Shown here: piece by piece, positions 17,432 through 25,549 of the stretch
Layout of the letters: the number at the start of each line of letters is the position of its first letter
How positions within the stretch are numbered: the first letter of the stretch is position 1
From: Solibacillus sp040274725
Lineage (GTDB): Bacteria > Bacillota > Bacilli > Bacillales_A > Planococcaceae
Assembly (NCBI GenBank): GCA_040274725.1
Contig: JBEMAQ010000019.1
Coordinates: 1 to 64,000, forward strand
Direction: 5' to 3'
DNA: 64,000 bases
Made by a program: the position numbers and the translations under genes
The notes under the pieces: model-generated
Databases searched by the model: none
Seen by the model: only the letters and a program-made list of their open reading frames with translations
What the model was told of the DNA's origin: nothing

Positions 17432-18241
17432 ATGATAGCAATACAAGAATTAACGACAGTACAACAAATGGAGCAGGTGCAACAGCTAGAAGAACGTGTC
17501 TGGCAAATTGCTCCGCTCCCAACGCATCAAACATTAACAGCTATTAAGCACGGCGGCATACTTGTCGGTGCCTATGACGGCGAGCAGCTAATCGGCTTTA
17601 GCTACGGTTTTGCGGCATTTAAGGACGGCAAAACCTATCTTTGCTCACATATGCTCGGCATTGACGAAAACTACCGCTCACAGCAAATCGGCGAAAAGTT
17701 AAAGCACGCCCAGCGCGAAATTGCGATTCGAAAAGGCTATGACCTCATGGTATGGACATTTGATCCACTTGAAACGCGCAACGGCTATTTAAACTTAACG
17801 AAGCTAAACGGCATTTGCGACACGTATTTTGTAAACTGCTACGGCGAAATGCAGGACGGCTTTAATAAAGGCTTACCATCTGATCGTTTTGAGGTGCATT
17901 GGCATTTGAAATCGGACTATGTAGAAAAGCAGTTAGAGCCAGAGACGGAGGGCGCGGTGGCACTTGCAGAAATCGTATTTGACGCGAAAGACTTACCTAC
18001 ATTAGAAAATGCGCACTTTACAGATTTAAGTGCACCTGTTTATGCACTACCGGTACCAAAGGACTTCCAAAGTTTAAAGGCGATTAGCCAGGAGCACGCA
18101 ATGCATTGGCGATTACAAACACGCGCGGCATGCGAAAGTCTATTTGCAGCAGGCTACGCAGCAGTACGCATTCAGAAACAACAAAACTACAACGAATATA
18201 TTTTTGTGAAAAAACAAATGTTAGCACTTGGAGGGCAATAA
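17432..18241 (+). CDS. GNAT acyltransferase, probable D-amino acid N-succinyltransferase
   Basis: A 269-residue GNAT-like enzyme (COG3375 type) whose N-terminal half carries the acyl-CoA fold (strand LVGAYDGEQLIGFSYGF, motif A region MLGIDENYRSQQIGEKLK) and whose C-terminal half is a second alpha/beta unit. It starts one base after the M20 stop, behind AAAGGAAG. In the known D-amino acid conversion operon of Geobacillus, this family transfers succinyl from succinyl-CoA to D-amino acids. Assignment rests on family resemblance plus operon partners. Confidence 0.82.
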   Translation: MIAIQELTTVQQMEQVQQLEERVWQIAPLPTHQTLTAIKHGGILVGAYDGEQLIGFSYGFAAFKDGKTYLCSHMLGIDENYRSQQIGEKLKHAQREIAIRKGYDLMVWTFDPLETRNGYLNLTKLNGICDTYFVNCYGEMQDGFNKGLPSDRFEVHWHLKSDYVEKQLEPETEGAVALAEIVFDAKDLPTLENAHFTDLSAPVYALPVPKDFQSLKAISQEHAMHWRLQTRAACESLFAAGYAAVRIQKQQNYNEYIFVKKQMLALGGQ

Positions 18242-18242
18242 T

Positions 18243-19349
18243 ATGAAAATTACAGACATTACAATCCGCCATCTACAAATGGATTTAAAAGCACCATTCA
18301 CAACAAGCTTCGGTACATTTACGAAAAAGGATTTCTTATTGCTTGAGGCAAAAGACGAGTCAGGCACAATTGGCTGGGGGGAATCGGTGGCATTCCACTC
18401 ACCTTGGTACAATGAGGAAACATTAAAAACTAACTGGCACATGCTGGAGGATTATTTAATCCCACTTATTTTACATAAGGAAATTAACCACCCAGACGAA
18501 GTAAGCGAATTATTTGAGCCAATGCGCAAAAATAACATGGCGAAATCAACAATTGAAGGTGCGATTTGGGACATTTACGCACAGCAAACAAACCAAACAC
18601 TCGCACAAGCACTTGGCGGTAAAAAGGATAAAATCGAGGTCGGCATTAGCATCGGCATCCAAAAATCAATTGATCACTTAGTCGCGCTTGTTGATGAATA
18701 TGTCAACGAGGGCTACAAACGCATTAAAGTGAAAATTAAGCCAGGCTGGGACGTGGATGTGATGCGCACGCTACGTGAAAAGTTCCCGAATGTGGCTATC
18801 ATGGCTGATGCAAACTCTGCATATCGTTTAGAAGATGCAGAACTCTTAAAACAACTTGATGAGTTCAACTTAACAATGGTCGAGCAGCCACTTGCTTCAG
18901 ACGACATTATCGACCATGCGACACTACAAAAACAAATGACAACACCAATCTGCTTAGACGAAAGTATTCACTCGCTAGAGGATGCGCGTAAAGCAATCGA
19001 AATCGGCGCGACAAAAATTATTAACATTAAAATCGGCCGTGTCGGCGGTTTGACAGAAGCGAAAAAAATCCATGACTACTGCGAGGATAAAGGTATTCCT
19101 GTATGGTGTGGTGGCATGTTAGAGTCTGGAATTGGCCGCGCGCATAATGTTGCGCTGACAACTTTATCAAACTTTATCCTACCAGGCGACACAGCGAGCT
19201 CAAACCGCTACTGGGAAAAGGATATTATCGAGCCTGAAGTTGTGGCAGTGAACGGTTACATTGACGTACCGCAAACAGCAGGCATTGGCTATAAAGTAAA
19301 CGTGGACACAGTAGAATCATACACAGTGGAGAAAAAGTCTTATAAATAA
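18243..19349 (+). CDS. N-succinylamino acid racemase / o-succinylbenzoate synthase-like
   Basis: The 368-residue enolase-superfamily enzyme of the muconate-lactonising subgroup carries the catalytic KxK motif (Lys162-Val-Lys164 in IKVKIKPGWD), metal ligands Asp189 (MADAN), Glu214 (VEQP) and Asp239 (CLDES), and the second base Lys263 in INIKIGRVGG. These positions match NSAR/OSBS enzymes. It interconverts N-succinyl-D- and L-amino acids, and may also form o-succinylbenzoate for menaquinone. The preceding acyltransferase and deacylase point to the racemase role. ATG 18243 follows GGAGGG. A terminator at 19359 closes the operon. Confidence 0.92.
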   Translation: MKITDITIRHLQMDLKAPFTTSFGTFTKKDFLLLEAKDESGTIGWGESVAFHSPWYNEETLKTNWHMLEDYLIPLILHKEINHPDEVSELFEPMRKNNMAKSTIEGAIWDIYAQQTNQTLAQALGGKKDKIEVGISIGIQKSIDHLVALVDEYVNEGYKRIKVKIKPGWDVDVMRTLREKFPNVAIMADANSAYRLEDAELLKQLDEFNLTMVEQPLASDDIIDHATLQKQMTTPICLDESIHSLEDARKAIEIGATKIINIKIGRVGGLTEAKKIHDYCEDKGIPVWCGGMLESGIGRAHNVALTTLSNFILPGDTASSNRYWEKDIIEPEVVAVNGYIDVPQTAGIGYKVNVDTVESYTVEKKSYK

Positions 19350-19358
19350 GAAGTTTGT

Positions 19359-19396
19359 CCTTAAGCATGCACGATGCTTGAGGCTCTCTTTTAGGA
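19359..19396 (+). terminator. Terminator of the racemase operon
   Basis: The stem CCTTAAGCAT / ATGCTTGAGG (19359-19368 with 19374-19383, one G-U pair) with a 5-nt loop is followed by CTCTCTTTT. Confidence 0.7.
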
Positions 19397-19443
19397 TTTT
19401 AATTCTGAAAATTTAAAATAAATAGAGAGATTAGGGTGAAATG

Positions 19444-20493
19444 ATGAAAAAAAGTTTACAAATAGGTGGAGCATTTGTCGGACTAATTGTCGGCGCTGGC
19501 TTTGCCTCTGGTCAGGAAATACTGCAATACTTCACGAGTTTCGGTACATTGGGCATCATCGGCGCGGTCGTTGCAGCACTTGCCTTCGCATTTTTAGGCA
19601 TGACGCTTGCCCAGCTCGGCTCAGATTTACAAACACAATCGCATAAAGGTGTAATTTATCACATCGGCGGTCGCTATTTAGGTGTTATTTTAGATGTACT
19701 CATCACGTTCTTCCTATTCGGCGTAGCAGTTGTGATGTTCGCGGGCTCAGGCTCTACATTTAACCAAATGTTCGGCATTGATCCAATGGTCGGCAGTATT
19801 ATTATGGTCGCACTAACAATTGGTACACTACTTTTAAATGTAAAAAATATCATTAATATTATCGCGGCTGTTACACCTTATTTAATGGCGATTATTTTTG
19901 TTATTTTAGTCTACTCAATCTTCACGATGGATCTCACATGGGCAGAGGCCAATACACTTGCGCAGGAACAACCGGCCGCTGCAGGTAACTGGCTACTAGG
20001 CGCGGCGCTTTATGTGTCGTATAACTTAGCTGCCGGTGCGGCGATGCTAATCGTCATGGGCGGTACAGTGAAGGACCGTAAAGTTGCAGGTCTTGGCGGC
20101 GTATTTGGTGGGCTTATGCTAGGGGTATTAATCTTACTAATTAATATCGCATTGTTTGTAAAGATGGACGTAATCGCAGGTGTGGATATGCCGACACTTG
20201 AGTTAGCGAATCAAATTCATCCGGCAGTCGGTATGCTAATGTCCATCGCACTGCTAGGTATGATGTACAACACAGCGGTGGGGATGTTCTTCACATTTAC
20301 AGTACGCTTCTTCGCACCAGAATCAAAATCTTTCAAACCAGCCGTTATTGTTGTTGGTTTAGCAGGATTTTTTGCAAGTTTAGTAGGCTTCACGAACTTA
20401 GTTGGTAAGGTTTATTCGACGATGGGTTATCTTGGGTTTGCGTTGATTGCAGTAACATTACTAGCTTGGGTAAGAAGAGGGAAAACAGCATAA
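19444..20493 (+). CDS. YkvI-family membrane transporter-like protein
   Basis: The roughly 349-residue polytopic protein has about ten hydrophobic segments and the YkvI start IGGAFVGLIVGAGFASGQEILQYF, with VGAGFASGQE as the family signature; related motifs occur in amino-acid/nucleobase transporters of the APC-like fold. The substrate is unknown. It follows the amino-acid racemase operon by about 90 bp past a terminator, so an amino acid or derivative is a reasonable guess. Two ATGs (19441 and 19444) follow AGGGTGA; the second has better spacing. Confidence 0.85.
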   Translation: MKKSLQIGGAFVGLIVGAGFASGQEILQYFTSFGTLGIIGAVVAALAFAFLGMTLAQLGSDLQTQSHKGVIYHIGGRYLGVILDVLITFFLFGVAVVMFAGSGSTFNQMFGIDPMVGSIIMVALTIGTLLLNVKNIINIIAAVTPYLMAIIFVILVYSIFTMDLTWAEANTLAQEQPAAAGNWLLGAALYVSYNLAAGAAMLIVMGGTVKDRKVAGLGGVFGGLMLGVLILLINIALFVKMDVIAGVDMPTLELANQIHPAVGMLMSIALLGMMYNTAVGMFFTFTVRFFAPESKSFKPAVIVVGLAGFFASLVGFTNLVGKVYSTMGYLGFALIAVTLLAWVRRGKTA

Positions 20494-20499
20494 AATTTG

Positions 20500-20529
20500 G
20501 CGCATTTCTTAACGGAAATGCGCTTTTTT
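20500..20529 (+). terminator. Terminator after the YkvI gene
   Basis: A perfect 9-bp stem GCGCATTTC / GAAATGCGC with a 6-nt loop and TTTTTT. Confidence 0.9.
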
Positions 20530-21051
20530 GGTCCAAAATAGACATGTTTGGTTGGGGCTACTTATTATTTTTGAGCGAAATTTACTATGAATGTAGAGCT
20601 GGAGATTGTGTGGTCATGGTGTGTTTTATGCAGCTTTGGCATATATCTAGCGCATGATTAATGAACTGGAGTGAAAATTATATTTTTAACGTATAACTAT
20701 CTTGCTGTGTAATGGATGAGGCATAGATAATTGAGCGTGATTCATTAAGGTTTTGCTAAAAATTTTTTACACATTTGTTTGCAGCGAATAATAAAAAAGT
20801 GAAAAAGCTTGTTTTGGCGAGATTGATATACAACTTATCAATAAATATGTGCCATTTTGGGTCAAAAGTAGCAATTTGGCACTTATAAATAAATATGTTG
20901 TATGTTAATTTTGGAAAATCGCTATTTTTGTGTTTGGAAATTTTTTTGCAAAAGAAATTACGAATAATTTTTGGGGCGTGAAAATTACGAGGAAGGATTT
21001 GAAATTGGTGCGCGGAAAAATTTGCATAGTCAATGAAATGAGTGGAAATAC
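20530..21051. other. Gene-free interval upstream of ssrA
   Basis: About 520 bp of AT-rich DNA with no supported gene. Its one notable structure is the long imperfect inverted repeat annotated at 20828-20903. Confidence 0.5.
20828..20903. repeat. Long imperfect inverted repeat
   Basis: The arms 20828-20854 and 20877-20903 (27 nt each) are complementary at 21 of 27 positions, with perfect outer ATACAAC/GTTGTAT and inner TGCCA/TGGCA ends. Each arm also contains AATAAATATG in the same direction. The spacer is 22 bp. No T-run follows, so it is not an ordinary terminator. Confidence 0.6.
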
Positions 21052-21080
21052 TTGATGTTTCCCGCTTTTTGACTTATACT
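21052..21080 (+). promoter_or_regulatory. Probable sigma-A promoter of ssrA
   Basis: TTGATG (21052-21057), a 17-bp spacer and TATACT (21075-21080) lie about 92 bp before the mature tmRNA 5' end, implying a short precursor leader removed by RNase P. Confidence 0.6.
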
Positions 21081-21171
21081 AAATCTACATTAGCCAGTGT
21101 GTGCCTACTCATACGGTACACGTTTACGAGCAATTCATTTTGCTTGACCGAAACACTCGGGTATTTTACTC

Positions 21172-21524
21172 GGGGACGTTACGGATTCGACAGGGGTGGT
21201 TCAAGCTCTGGTCGCGCGTCGGAGGTCTCGTCTTCGTCATCAACGGAAGTTATATAATAACTGGCAAACAACAAAACTTAGCTTTCGCAGCGTAAGCTCG
21301 TAGGCGCTCGGCCTCTGCATCGCCCATGTGCAGAATCGTCGGGCTCAACTTTAGTGGGATACGATTACTGGTGCCACCTGAGTCAGTAGTAAGAGACTAG
21401 TAGGTTAGCGATCTAGACGCCTGTTTACCGGCATACAGACTCGTGAAATCAAATAGGTAGACTACACGCGTAGAAGCCGGCGTATTGGAGCCTTTGGACG
21501 CGGGTTCGACTCCCGCCGTCTCCA
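21172..21524 (+). ncRNA. ssrA: Transfer-messenger RNA (tmRNA)
   Basis: The tmRNA rescues stalled ribosomes with SmpB. The 5' end GGGGACG pairs with CGTCTCC at 21517-21523 to form the acceptor stem, and GGTTCGACTCCCGCC is the T-arm. The tag reading frame at 21263-21295 encodes GKQQNLAFAA and then TAA, to follow the alanine carried by tmRNA. The usual pseudoknot-rich region lies between. No CCA is encoded after the discriminator A at 21524. The last 22 bases belong to the attachment repeat, so the island regenerates a working 3' end. Confidence 0.97.
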
Positions 21525-21530
21525 TACATA
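21503..21530. repeat. attL: 28-bp direct repeat at the ssrA 3' end
   Basis: This 28-bp sequence, covering the T-arm 3' half and acceptor strand of ssrA, recurs perfectly at 39899-39926 (attR of element 1). A shorter match lies at 45119-45141. The integrase gene lies directly inside this end, as is normal for tmRNA-targeting elements. Confidence 0.92.
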
Positions 21531-21551
21531 GGAAATCAAATGATTTCACAG

Positions 21552-21594
21552 AGTGTCAAAACCCTTGATAATACAGGGTTTTGGCACTTTTTTA
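21552..21594 (+). terminator. ssrA terminator, located inside element 1
   Basis: The stem AGTGTCAAAACCCT / AGGGTTTTGGCACT (21552-21565 with 21575-21588, one G-U pair) is followed by TTTTTT. It lies distal to the attachment site, so element 1 supplies the terminator for tmRNA. A diverged copy occurs at 45166-45204. Confidence 0.88.
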
Positions 21595-21661
21595 ATTTCA
21601 TTGAGTTTCATCTAATTTTATCGAAAAATAGTCAATTTGTAGTCAAAAAATAGTCAGAAAC

Positions 21662-22828
21662 TCAACCTTCTAAATAGTCCACAAACTTTTGTATAGCGCC
21701 TTCCTTCGCCTTTTTCGTGACGTGTGTATAAATGTCTAAAGTAGTCTTTACGTCAGAGTGGCCAAGGCGATCTTGTACCTCTTTAATGCTTGCACCAGCT
21801 TCGAATAATAAAGAACAGTGCGTATGACGTAAACCATGAGGTGATACACGCTTTAGCGAATATTTGTTTTGCACACTATACATCCACTTTTGTACTTGCA
21901 CAGGCTGAATATATTCATTTTTAGTATTACTAAATATCAATTGATTTTTCTTTAGCGTGTTGATACCAAGTTGAATATATTGCTGCTTCTGTAGTTTGTT
22001 CCATTCTTTTAATATGGTAAGAGTGGTCTCATCTAGCTTGATTGTACGCGGCTTACCGGTTTTAGTTGTTTTCAAATAAAGCTGAGTTTGTTTGCCGCGC
22101 CCTATTGCTTTATTAATTGTAAGTTCGTTATTTATAAAGCTTACATCATTCCAAGTTAATGCTAGTGCTTCGCTTTTACGCATCCCTGTATATGAAATCA
22201 GGCGTAATAAGGCAAAGGCTTTGAATGGAAGATGCTCTTTCGCGTTATTTAAAAAGGTAATGAGCTCGTCTTTGATATAAAAATTTTCTTTACCTTCTTT
22301 TGTATTTTCAGTAAAGGTTTTTTTCACTTTTGTCTCAACATGTGTGAATGGATTCGTTTGAAGAAAGCCGTGTACGATAGCGAAGTCTAGTACTTTCTTT
22401 GCATACGATTTAATTGTACGAGCTTTTTGTACTTTAGCAGCCCACTCGTTATAGTGCTTTTGGCAAAGTGCGATTGTTATTTTTTCAATACGGTAATTTC
22501 CCATTGCTGGTAGGATATGATTTTTGAAGTAGCCAACTGTTTTAACGAAGGTGCTTTCTTCAACTGTTTTTTCGTATTGTGTAACCCAAAGCTCGTACAC
22601 TTCCTGATATGTTTCCGCGCTTTTTTGCTTGTAGGAGCCTTCAGATACTTGGAGTTTGATGCGGGCTAAAGCCAGCTCTGCTTCTTTTTTTGTTTTGAAG
22701 CCACGACGAGTAGTATTTTTGGCTTTACCAGTCAGTTCATCTGTGCCTAAAAAGACACGGAACATATATAATGTTTTACCATCTTTATTTTTGTAGCTTT
22801 TGATTGGTAAGGAATTTTTTTTAGTCAT
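21662..22828 (-). CDS. int: Tyrosine recombinase (integrase)
   Basis: The 388-residue integrase has an N-terminal arm-binding domain (about 1-60), a SAM-like core-binding domain (about 70-170) and a catalytic domain (190-385). Catalytic residues are visible: Arg in SYTGMRKSEAL, His-x-x-Arg in SPHGLRHTHCSLL, His in LGHSDV and nucleophile Tyr in TLDIYTHV. It is transcribed toward attL, next to the ssrA attachment site, and should catalyse integration at the 28-bp core. ATG 22828 follows AGGAGG. A related but decayed copy lies at 45256-45700. Confidence 0.95.
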   Translation of the reverse strand: MTKKNSLPIKSYKNKDGKTLYMFRVFLGTDELTGKAKNTTRRGFKTKKEAELALARIKLQVSEGSYKQKSAETYQEVYELWVTQYEKTVEESTFVKTVGYFKNHILPAMGNYRIEKITIALCQKHYNEWAAKVQKARTIKSYAKKVLDFAIVHGFLQTNPFTHVETKVKKTFTENTKEGKENFYIKDELITFLNNAKEHLPFKAFALLRLISYTGMRKSEALALTWNDVSFINNELTINKAIGRGKQTQLYLKTTKTGKPRTIKLDETTLTILKEWNKLQKQQYIQLGINTLKKNQLIFSNTKNEYIQPVQVQKWMYSVQNKYSLKRVSPHGLRHTHCSLLFEAGASIKEVQDRLGHSDVKTTLDIYTHVTKKAKEGAIQKFVDYLEG

Positions 22829-22929
22829 GGTAGTCCTCCTAATATCGTTGCGGGGGCAAGATAAAAGAGAGGATATATCCTCACAGTTATAATATATAAT
22901 TTAACTGGGAAAAAATCCTCTCTAAGCAT

Positions 22930-23214
22930 TTAAAAGCTATGATCTTCTAGAAAGCGATCAATTTCTTTACGGGAAACGCGTTTAATACCGTCGATTTCGC
23001 AAATTTTTAAACCGTGTACTCGGAATTTTATGAAAGTGTTATAAGAGACTCCAGCGTATTTTGCTGCTTCAGTTAAGCTTAACCATTCATTTGATTGTAG
23101 GCTGGATAATTTTTGTTCAATTGTATTAATTATTTTGGAAGTAAATTGACTTTCATGGTCTACAAGGTAATCTAGATTAATCTGTCTCATCAACATCATC
23201 TTCTTTCTCGCCAT
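22930..23214 (-). CDS. Excisionase-like HTH protein
   Basis: The 94-residue protein carries an excisionase/MerR-type HTH in its second half: EWLSLTEAAKYAGVSYNTF, then IDGIKRVSRKEIDRFLE. Such proteins bend DNA at attachment sites and promote excision, or act as small regulators. The start is uncertain: ATG 23214 lies within the end of the primase gene, and three further in-frame ATGs follow within nine codons. It overlaps the primase end and sits about 100 bp from int, so the early replication-excision-integration genes form one cluster. Confidence 0.75.
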   Translation of the reverse strand: MARKKMMLMRQINLDYLVDHESQFTSKIINTIEQKLSSLQSNEWLSLTEAAKYAGVSYNTFIKFRVHGLKICEIDGIKRVSRKEIDRFLEDHSF

Positions 23215-24673
23215 TTTTAAGAGAAATTCCTTTATAACCCCGTTTATTATTATCGCCTATTCTAAAACGAGAGTAGGATATGCCAGGTAGCGATAATATA
23301 TAATCGTGTAGTGTTGTACTACTTTCAGGAGCTATAACATTGATATCACAATAATCCAAGTAAGCATCTTCAAAAGTAGACTTATGGATTTTAAATTTAG
23401 AGTTAAAAGTACAGTTAGAATTAATAAAACTTTCAATCGAATTATTACGCTCATAATAATTGTTTGATAAATCATCACTTTCATAGGTGGAAGTGAATTC
23501 AAAATTCTGCGCACGCCACCTTTTCAAACCTTCAATTGCCCATAAAACGATATAGTCACATTCTGTAATTAACTTTTCGAAAAGTTGTGTATCTTGCTTT
23601 TCTTTCGGAATGGGATTGGTAAACGGAAAAACAGTTATTCTTTTGCTAAAAGCGTTTGACTTATCTAAACCTTTTATTTCAGGTAAATGGTTACCAGCAA
23701 ATAAAAGGACAGCACTATTAACGAAATTTATTGGTTGGTTATAGATAGGACGAGCTGTTATATAATCTCCACCTGATAACTTTTTAAAAGTATCAAGTTT
23801 ATTTAACTTGAATTCAGATGTTTCTCCACAAGTATTTAAACGTTTACCAATAATTTGTGCTAAGTATTCAGGTTTATTTAGCTGTTCGAAGCTTAAATTT
23901 GTGAATGATTCTTTTCCAACTAAGTATTCCAGTATCTTTAAAATAATAGATTTCCCAGTATCTTTTGGACCTATTAGATAAGGGATGCATTTTACGGATC
24001 TAATTTCTGATATAACGTACCCAAATAGCTCTTGAATACGTAGATATAAGTTATGGTCATTATTGGTAATATCCGACATGAATTTCTCGAAGTATATACT
24101 TGATGGCTTACTATCATTTGAATACTTAGCGTTTATTACAGAGGTGAAGAAATATTTATGGTTATGCTGAATAAATCGTTGTTTTTTGAAATTATAAAGT
24201 CCGTTTGAAAGTGCTATTAAATCACGCTTATTTAATTCTAAAAGTTCTATGTCTATAGGTGTGACAAAGGATTCTATCCATCGAATGATTTCTTTTATAC
24301 TAATGCTATTTATTTTGTGTTTATATTGATCAGAAATATGGCTTCTGATAAATTTTTCAGCGTACTCAGTCGTCACTGTTTTGTAAATTCCTTTATCTTC
24401 ACACCAATGGTATAGCGTATCGCTAATACTCATGAAAATATGTTCTTCTATAATGATTTTAGCTAAATCTGCATTAGTAATACTAGGAGATTTACTTCCC
24501 TTTTTTGATTGCTCTAACACTCTAGCTTCTCTTTGTGAAGTAGGAGCAATTGACTCTATTGTATTGTCGAACCATAAGCTCTTTTTCGGTATTTCAATAT
24601 TCACATCTTTAAATATCTGTGGTGTATTTCGGAGATTCCTTTGTAATTTCCGAAAGTTATTAGGCTTATTCAT
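23177..24673 (-). CDS. P4-type primase/SF3 helicase-like replication protein
   Basis: The 498-residue protein has a D5/primase-associated N-terminal region (about 40-170) and a superfamily 3 helicase core with Walker A GPKDTGKS near residue 230. Downstream are LSGGDYITARP and a sensor motif LLFAGNHLPEI. Proteins of this type unwind the origin of phage P4, SaPI-like satellites and integrated plasmids. No complete primase catalytic motif was identified, so it is mainly a helicase. It overlaps the upstream 192-residue gene by eight bases. The paired iteron arrays at 25405-25529 are its likely origin. Confidence 0.85.
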   Translation of the reverse strand: MNKPNNFRKLQRNLRNTPQIFKDVNIEIPKKSLWFDNTIESIAPTSQREARVLEQSKKGSKSPSITNADLAKIIIEEHIFMSISDTLYHWCEDKGIYKTVTTEYAEKFIRSHISDQYKHKINSISIKEIIRWIESFVTPIDIELLELNKRDLIALSNGLYNFKKQRFIQHNHKYFFTSVINAKYSNDSKPSSIYFEKFMSDITNNDHNLYLRIQELFGYVISEIRSVKCIPYLIGPKDTGKSIILKILEYLVGKESFTNLSFEQLNKPEYLAQIIGKRLNTCGETSEFKLNKLDTFKKLSGGDYITARPIYNQPINFVNSAVLLFAGNHLPEIKGLDKSNAFSKRITVFPFTNPIPKEKQDTQLFEKLITECDYIVLWAIEGLKRWRAQNFEFTSTYESDDLSNNYYERNNSIESFINSNCTFNSKFKIHKSTFEDAYLDYCDINVIAPESSTTLHDYILSLPGISYSRFRIGDNNKRGYKGISLKNGEKEDDVDETD

Positions 24674-25244
24674 ACAAATGCTCCTTATTTGAGGTAGGAG
24701 TCACGTTTATAGCGTTGATGAAAAGACTTTGCACGTTCTTCTTTTCAGTTGTTGGTAGTAGGTTGGTGAATAGATATCTGTTATTAACTACCTCGACCAC
24801 AGTAGATGCAAAAATACAGTCGAAAATTAATTCTCCAGTTATAGGGTCTTTTAAGCAATATATCAAAAACGAGTACATACTATACTCCCAATATAGTAAG
24901 TAAAATTCATTATCAAGGTCGGAGTTAGAGTCGATTTTTGTTATTTTGCCATTATCATTAATAAATAACGATTTTTTATTGTAATCTTGAGTGTCAATAA
25001 CATAAATAACTGTTTTATCTTTAGGTGGTAATTTAATATCGGTAGATGTGATGTAGCCTAACATTTCGCTGTTTACATAAGTAATTGCTACTGTAGGTGT
25101 AATAGTATCTGGACCAGCACCTGTTACATAGAACTTTTCGTTGTTGAAAGCAATTGCCATGACATTGTTACTTCCATTTTTAGCTAGTTCTAAAGTTTTA
25201 TCGAACTTCTTTTTTAACTTCTTTTCTAACTTCTTTTCACTCAT
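24666..25244 (-). CDS. Hypothetical protein of the replication module
   Basis: A 192-residue protein with no recognised family. It begins with a highly basic segment (residues 4-16, EKKLEKKLKKKFDK) and continues as an alternating strand/helix region without membrane segments or clear catalytic motifs. The start ATG 25244 has AAAGGAGTG upstream. It is translationally coupled to the primase/helicase (8-base overlap), so it may be a replication accessory or origin-binding factor. It lies next to the iteron arrays. Confidence 0.7.
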   Translation of the reverse strand: MSEKKLEKKLKKKFDKTLELAKNGSNNVMAIAFNNEKFYVTGAGPDTITPTVAITYVNSEMLGYITSTDIKLPPKDKTVIYVIDTQDYNKKSLFINDNGKITKIDSNSDLDNEFYLLYWEYSMYSFLIYCLKDPITGELIFDCIFASTVVEVVNNRYLFTNLLPTTEKKNVQSLFINAINVTPTSNKEHLYE

Positions 25245-25404
25245 TGTGAAACACTCCTTTGTATTTGATGTGTATTTCGTTTTTGATTTTATCTCAAGAT
25301 CTTTAATTTCTATAATCTTGGAAGTTCAAAAAGAGATAGACTTCATAAAGTTGGTGGATATTGACTTTTTGCTTTTTCTATGATAAAGAATAGCTTTTTT
25401 GTGT

Positions 25405-25529
25405 GTTCCAATTGTTCCATTAGTTCGGAGTATAAAAATTTTATATAAAATTCAAGTGTTTTTTTAGCGTTTATGTAATATACTACCTTTTATTTGGTGT
25501 TTATTCGGAACATCTGGAACGTTAGGAAC
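25405..25529. repeat. Paired mirrored iteron arrays, candidate replication origin
   Basis: Three pentamers at 9-bp phase, GTTCC 25405, GTTCC 25414 and GTTCG 25423, face three pentamers GGAAC at 25507, 25516 and 25525, also at 9-bp phase and in opposite orientation. The DNA between (25430-25505) is very AT-rich. Staphylococcal pathogenicity-island origins have two short iteron sets flanking an AT-rich stretch bound by their Rep helicase. The arrays also flank the promoter of the gene at 25550, so a regulatory role is possible. Confidence 0.6.
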
Positions 25530-25549
25530 GAAATGGAGGGTGTGAGAGC

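Noticed and set aside
23177..24673. Full primase-helicase with a TOPRIM/AEP primase domain
   Set aside because: Only SF3 helicase motifs are visible; the N-terminal region shows no convincing primase catalytic residues.
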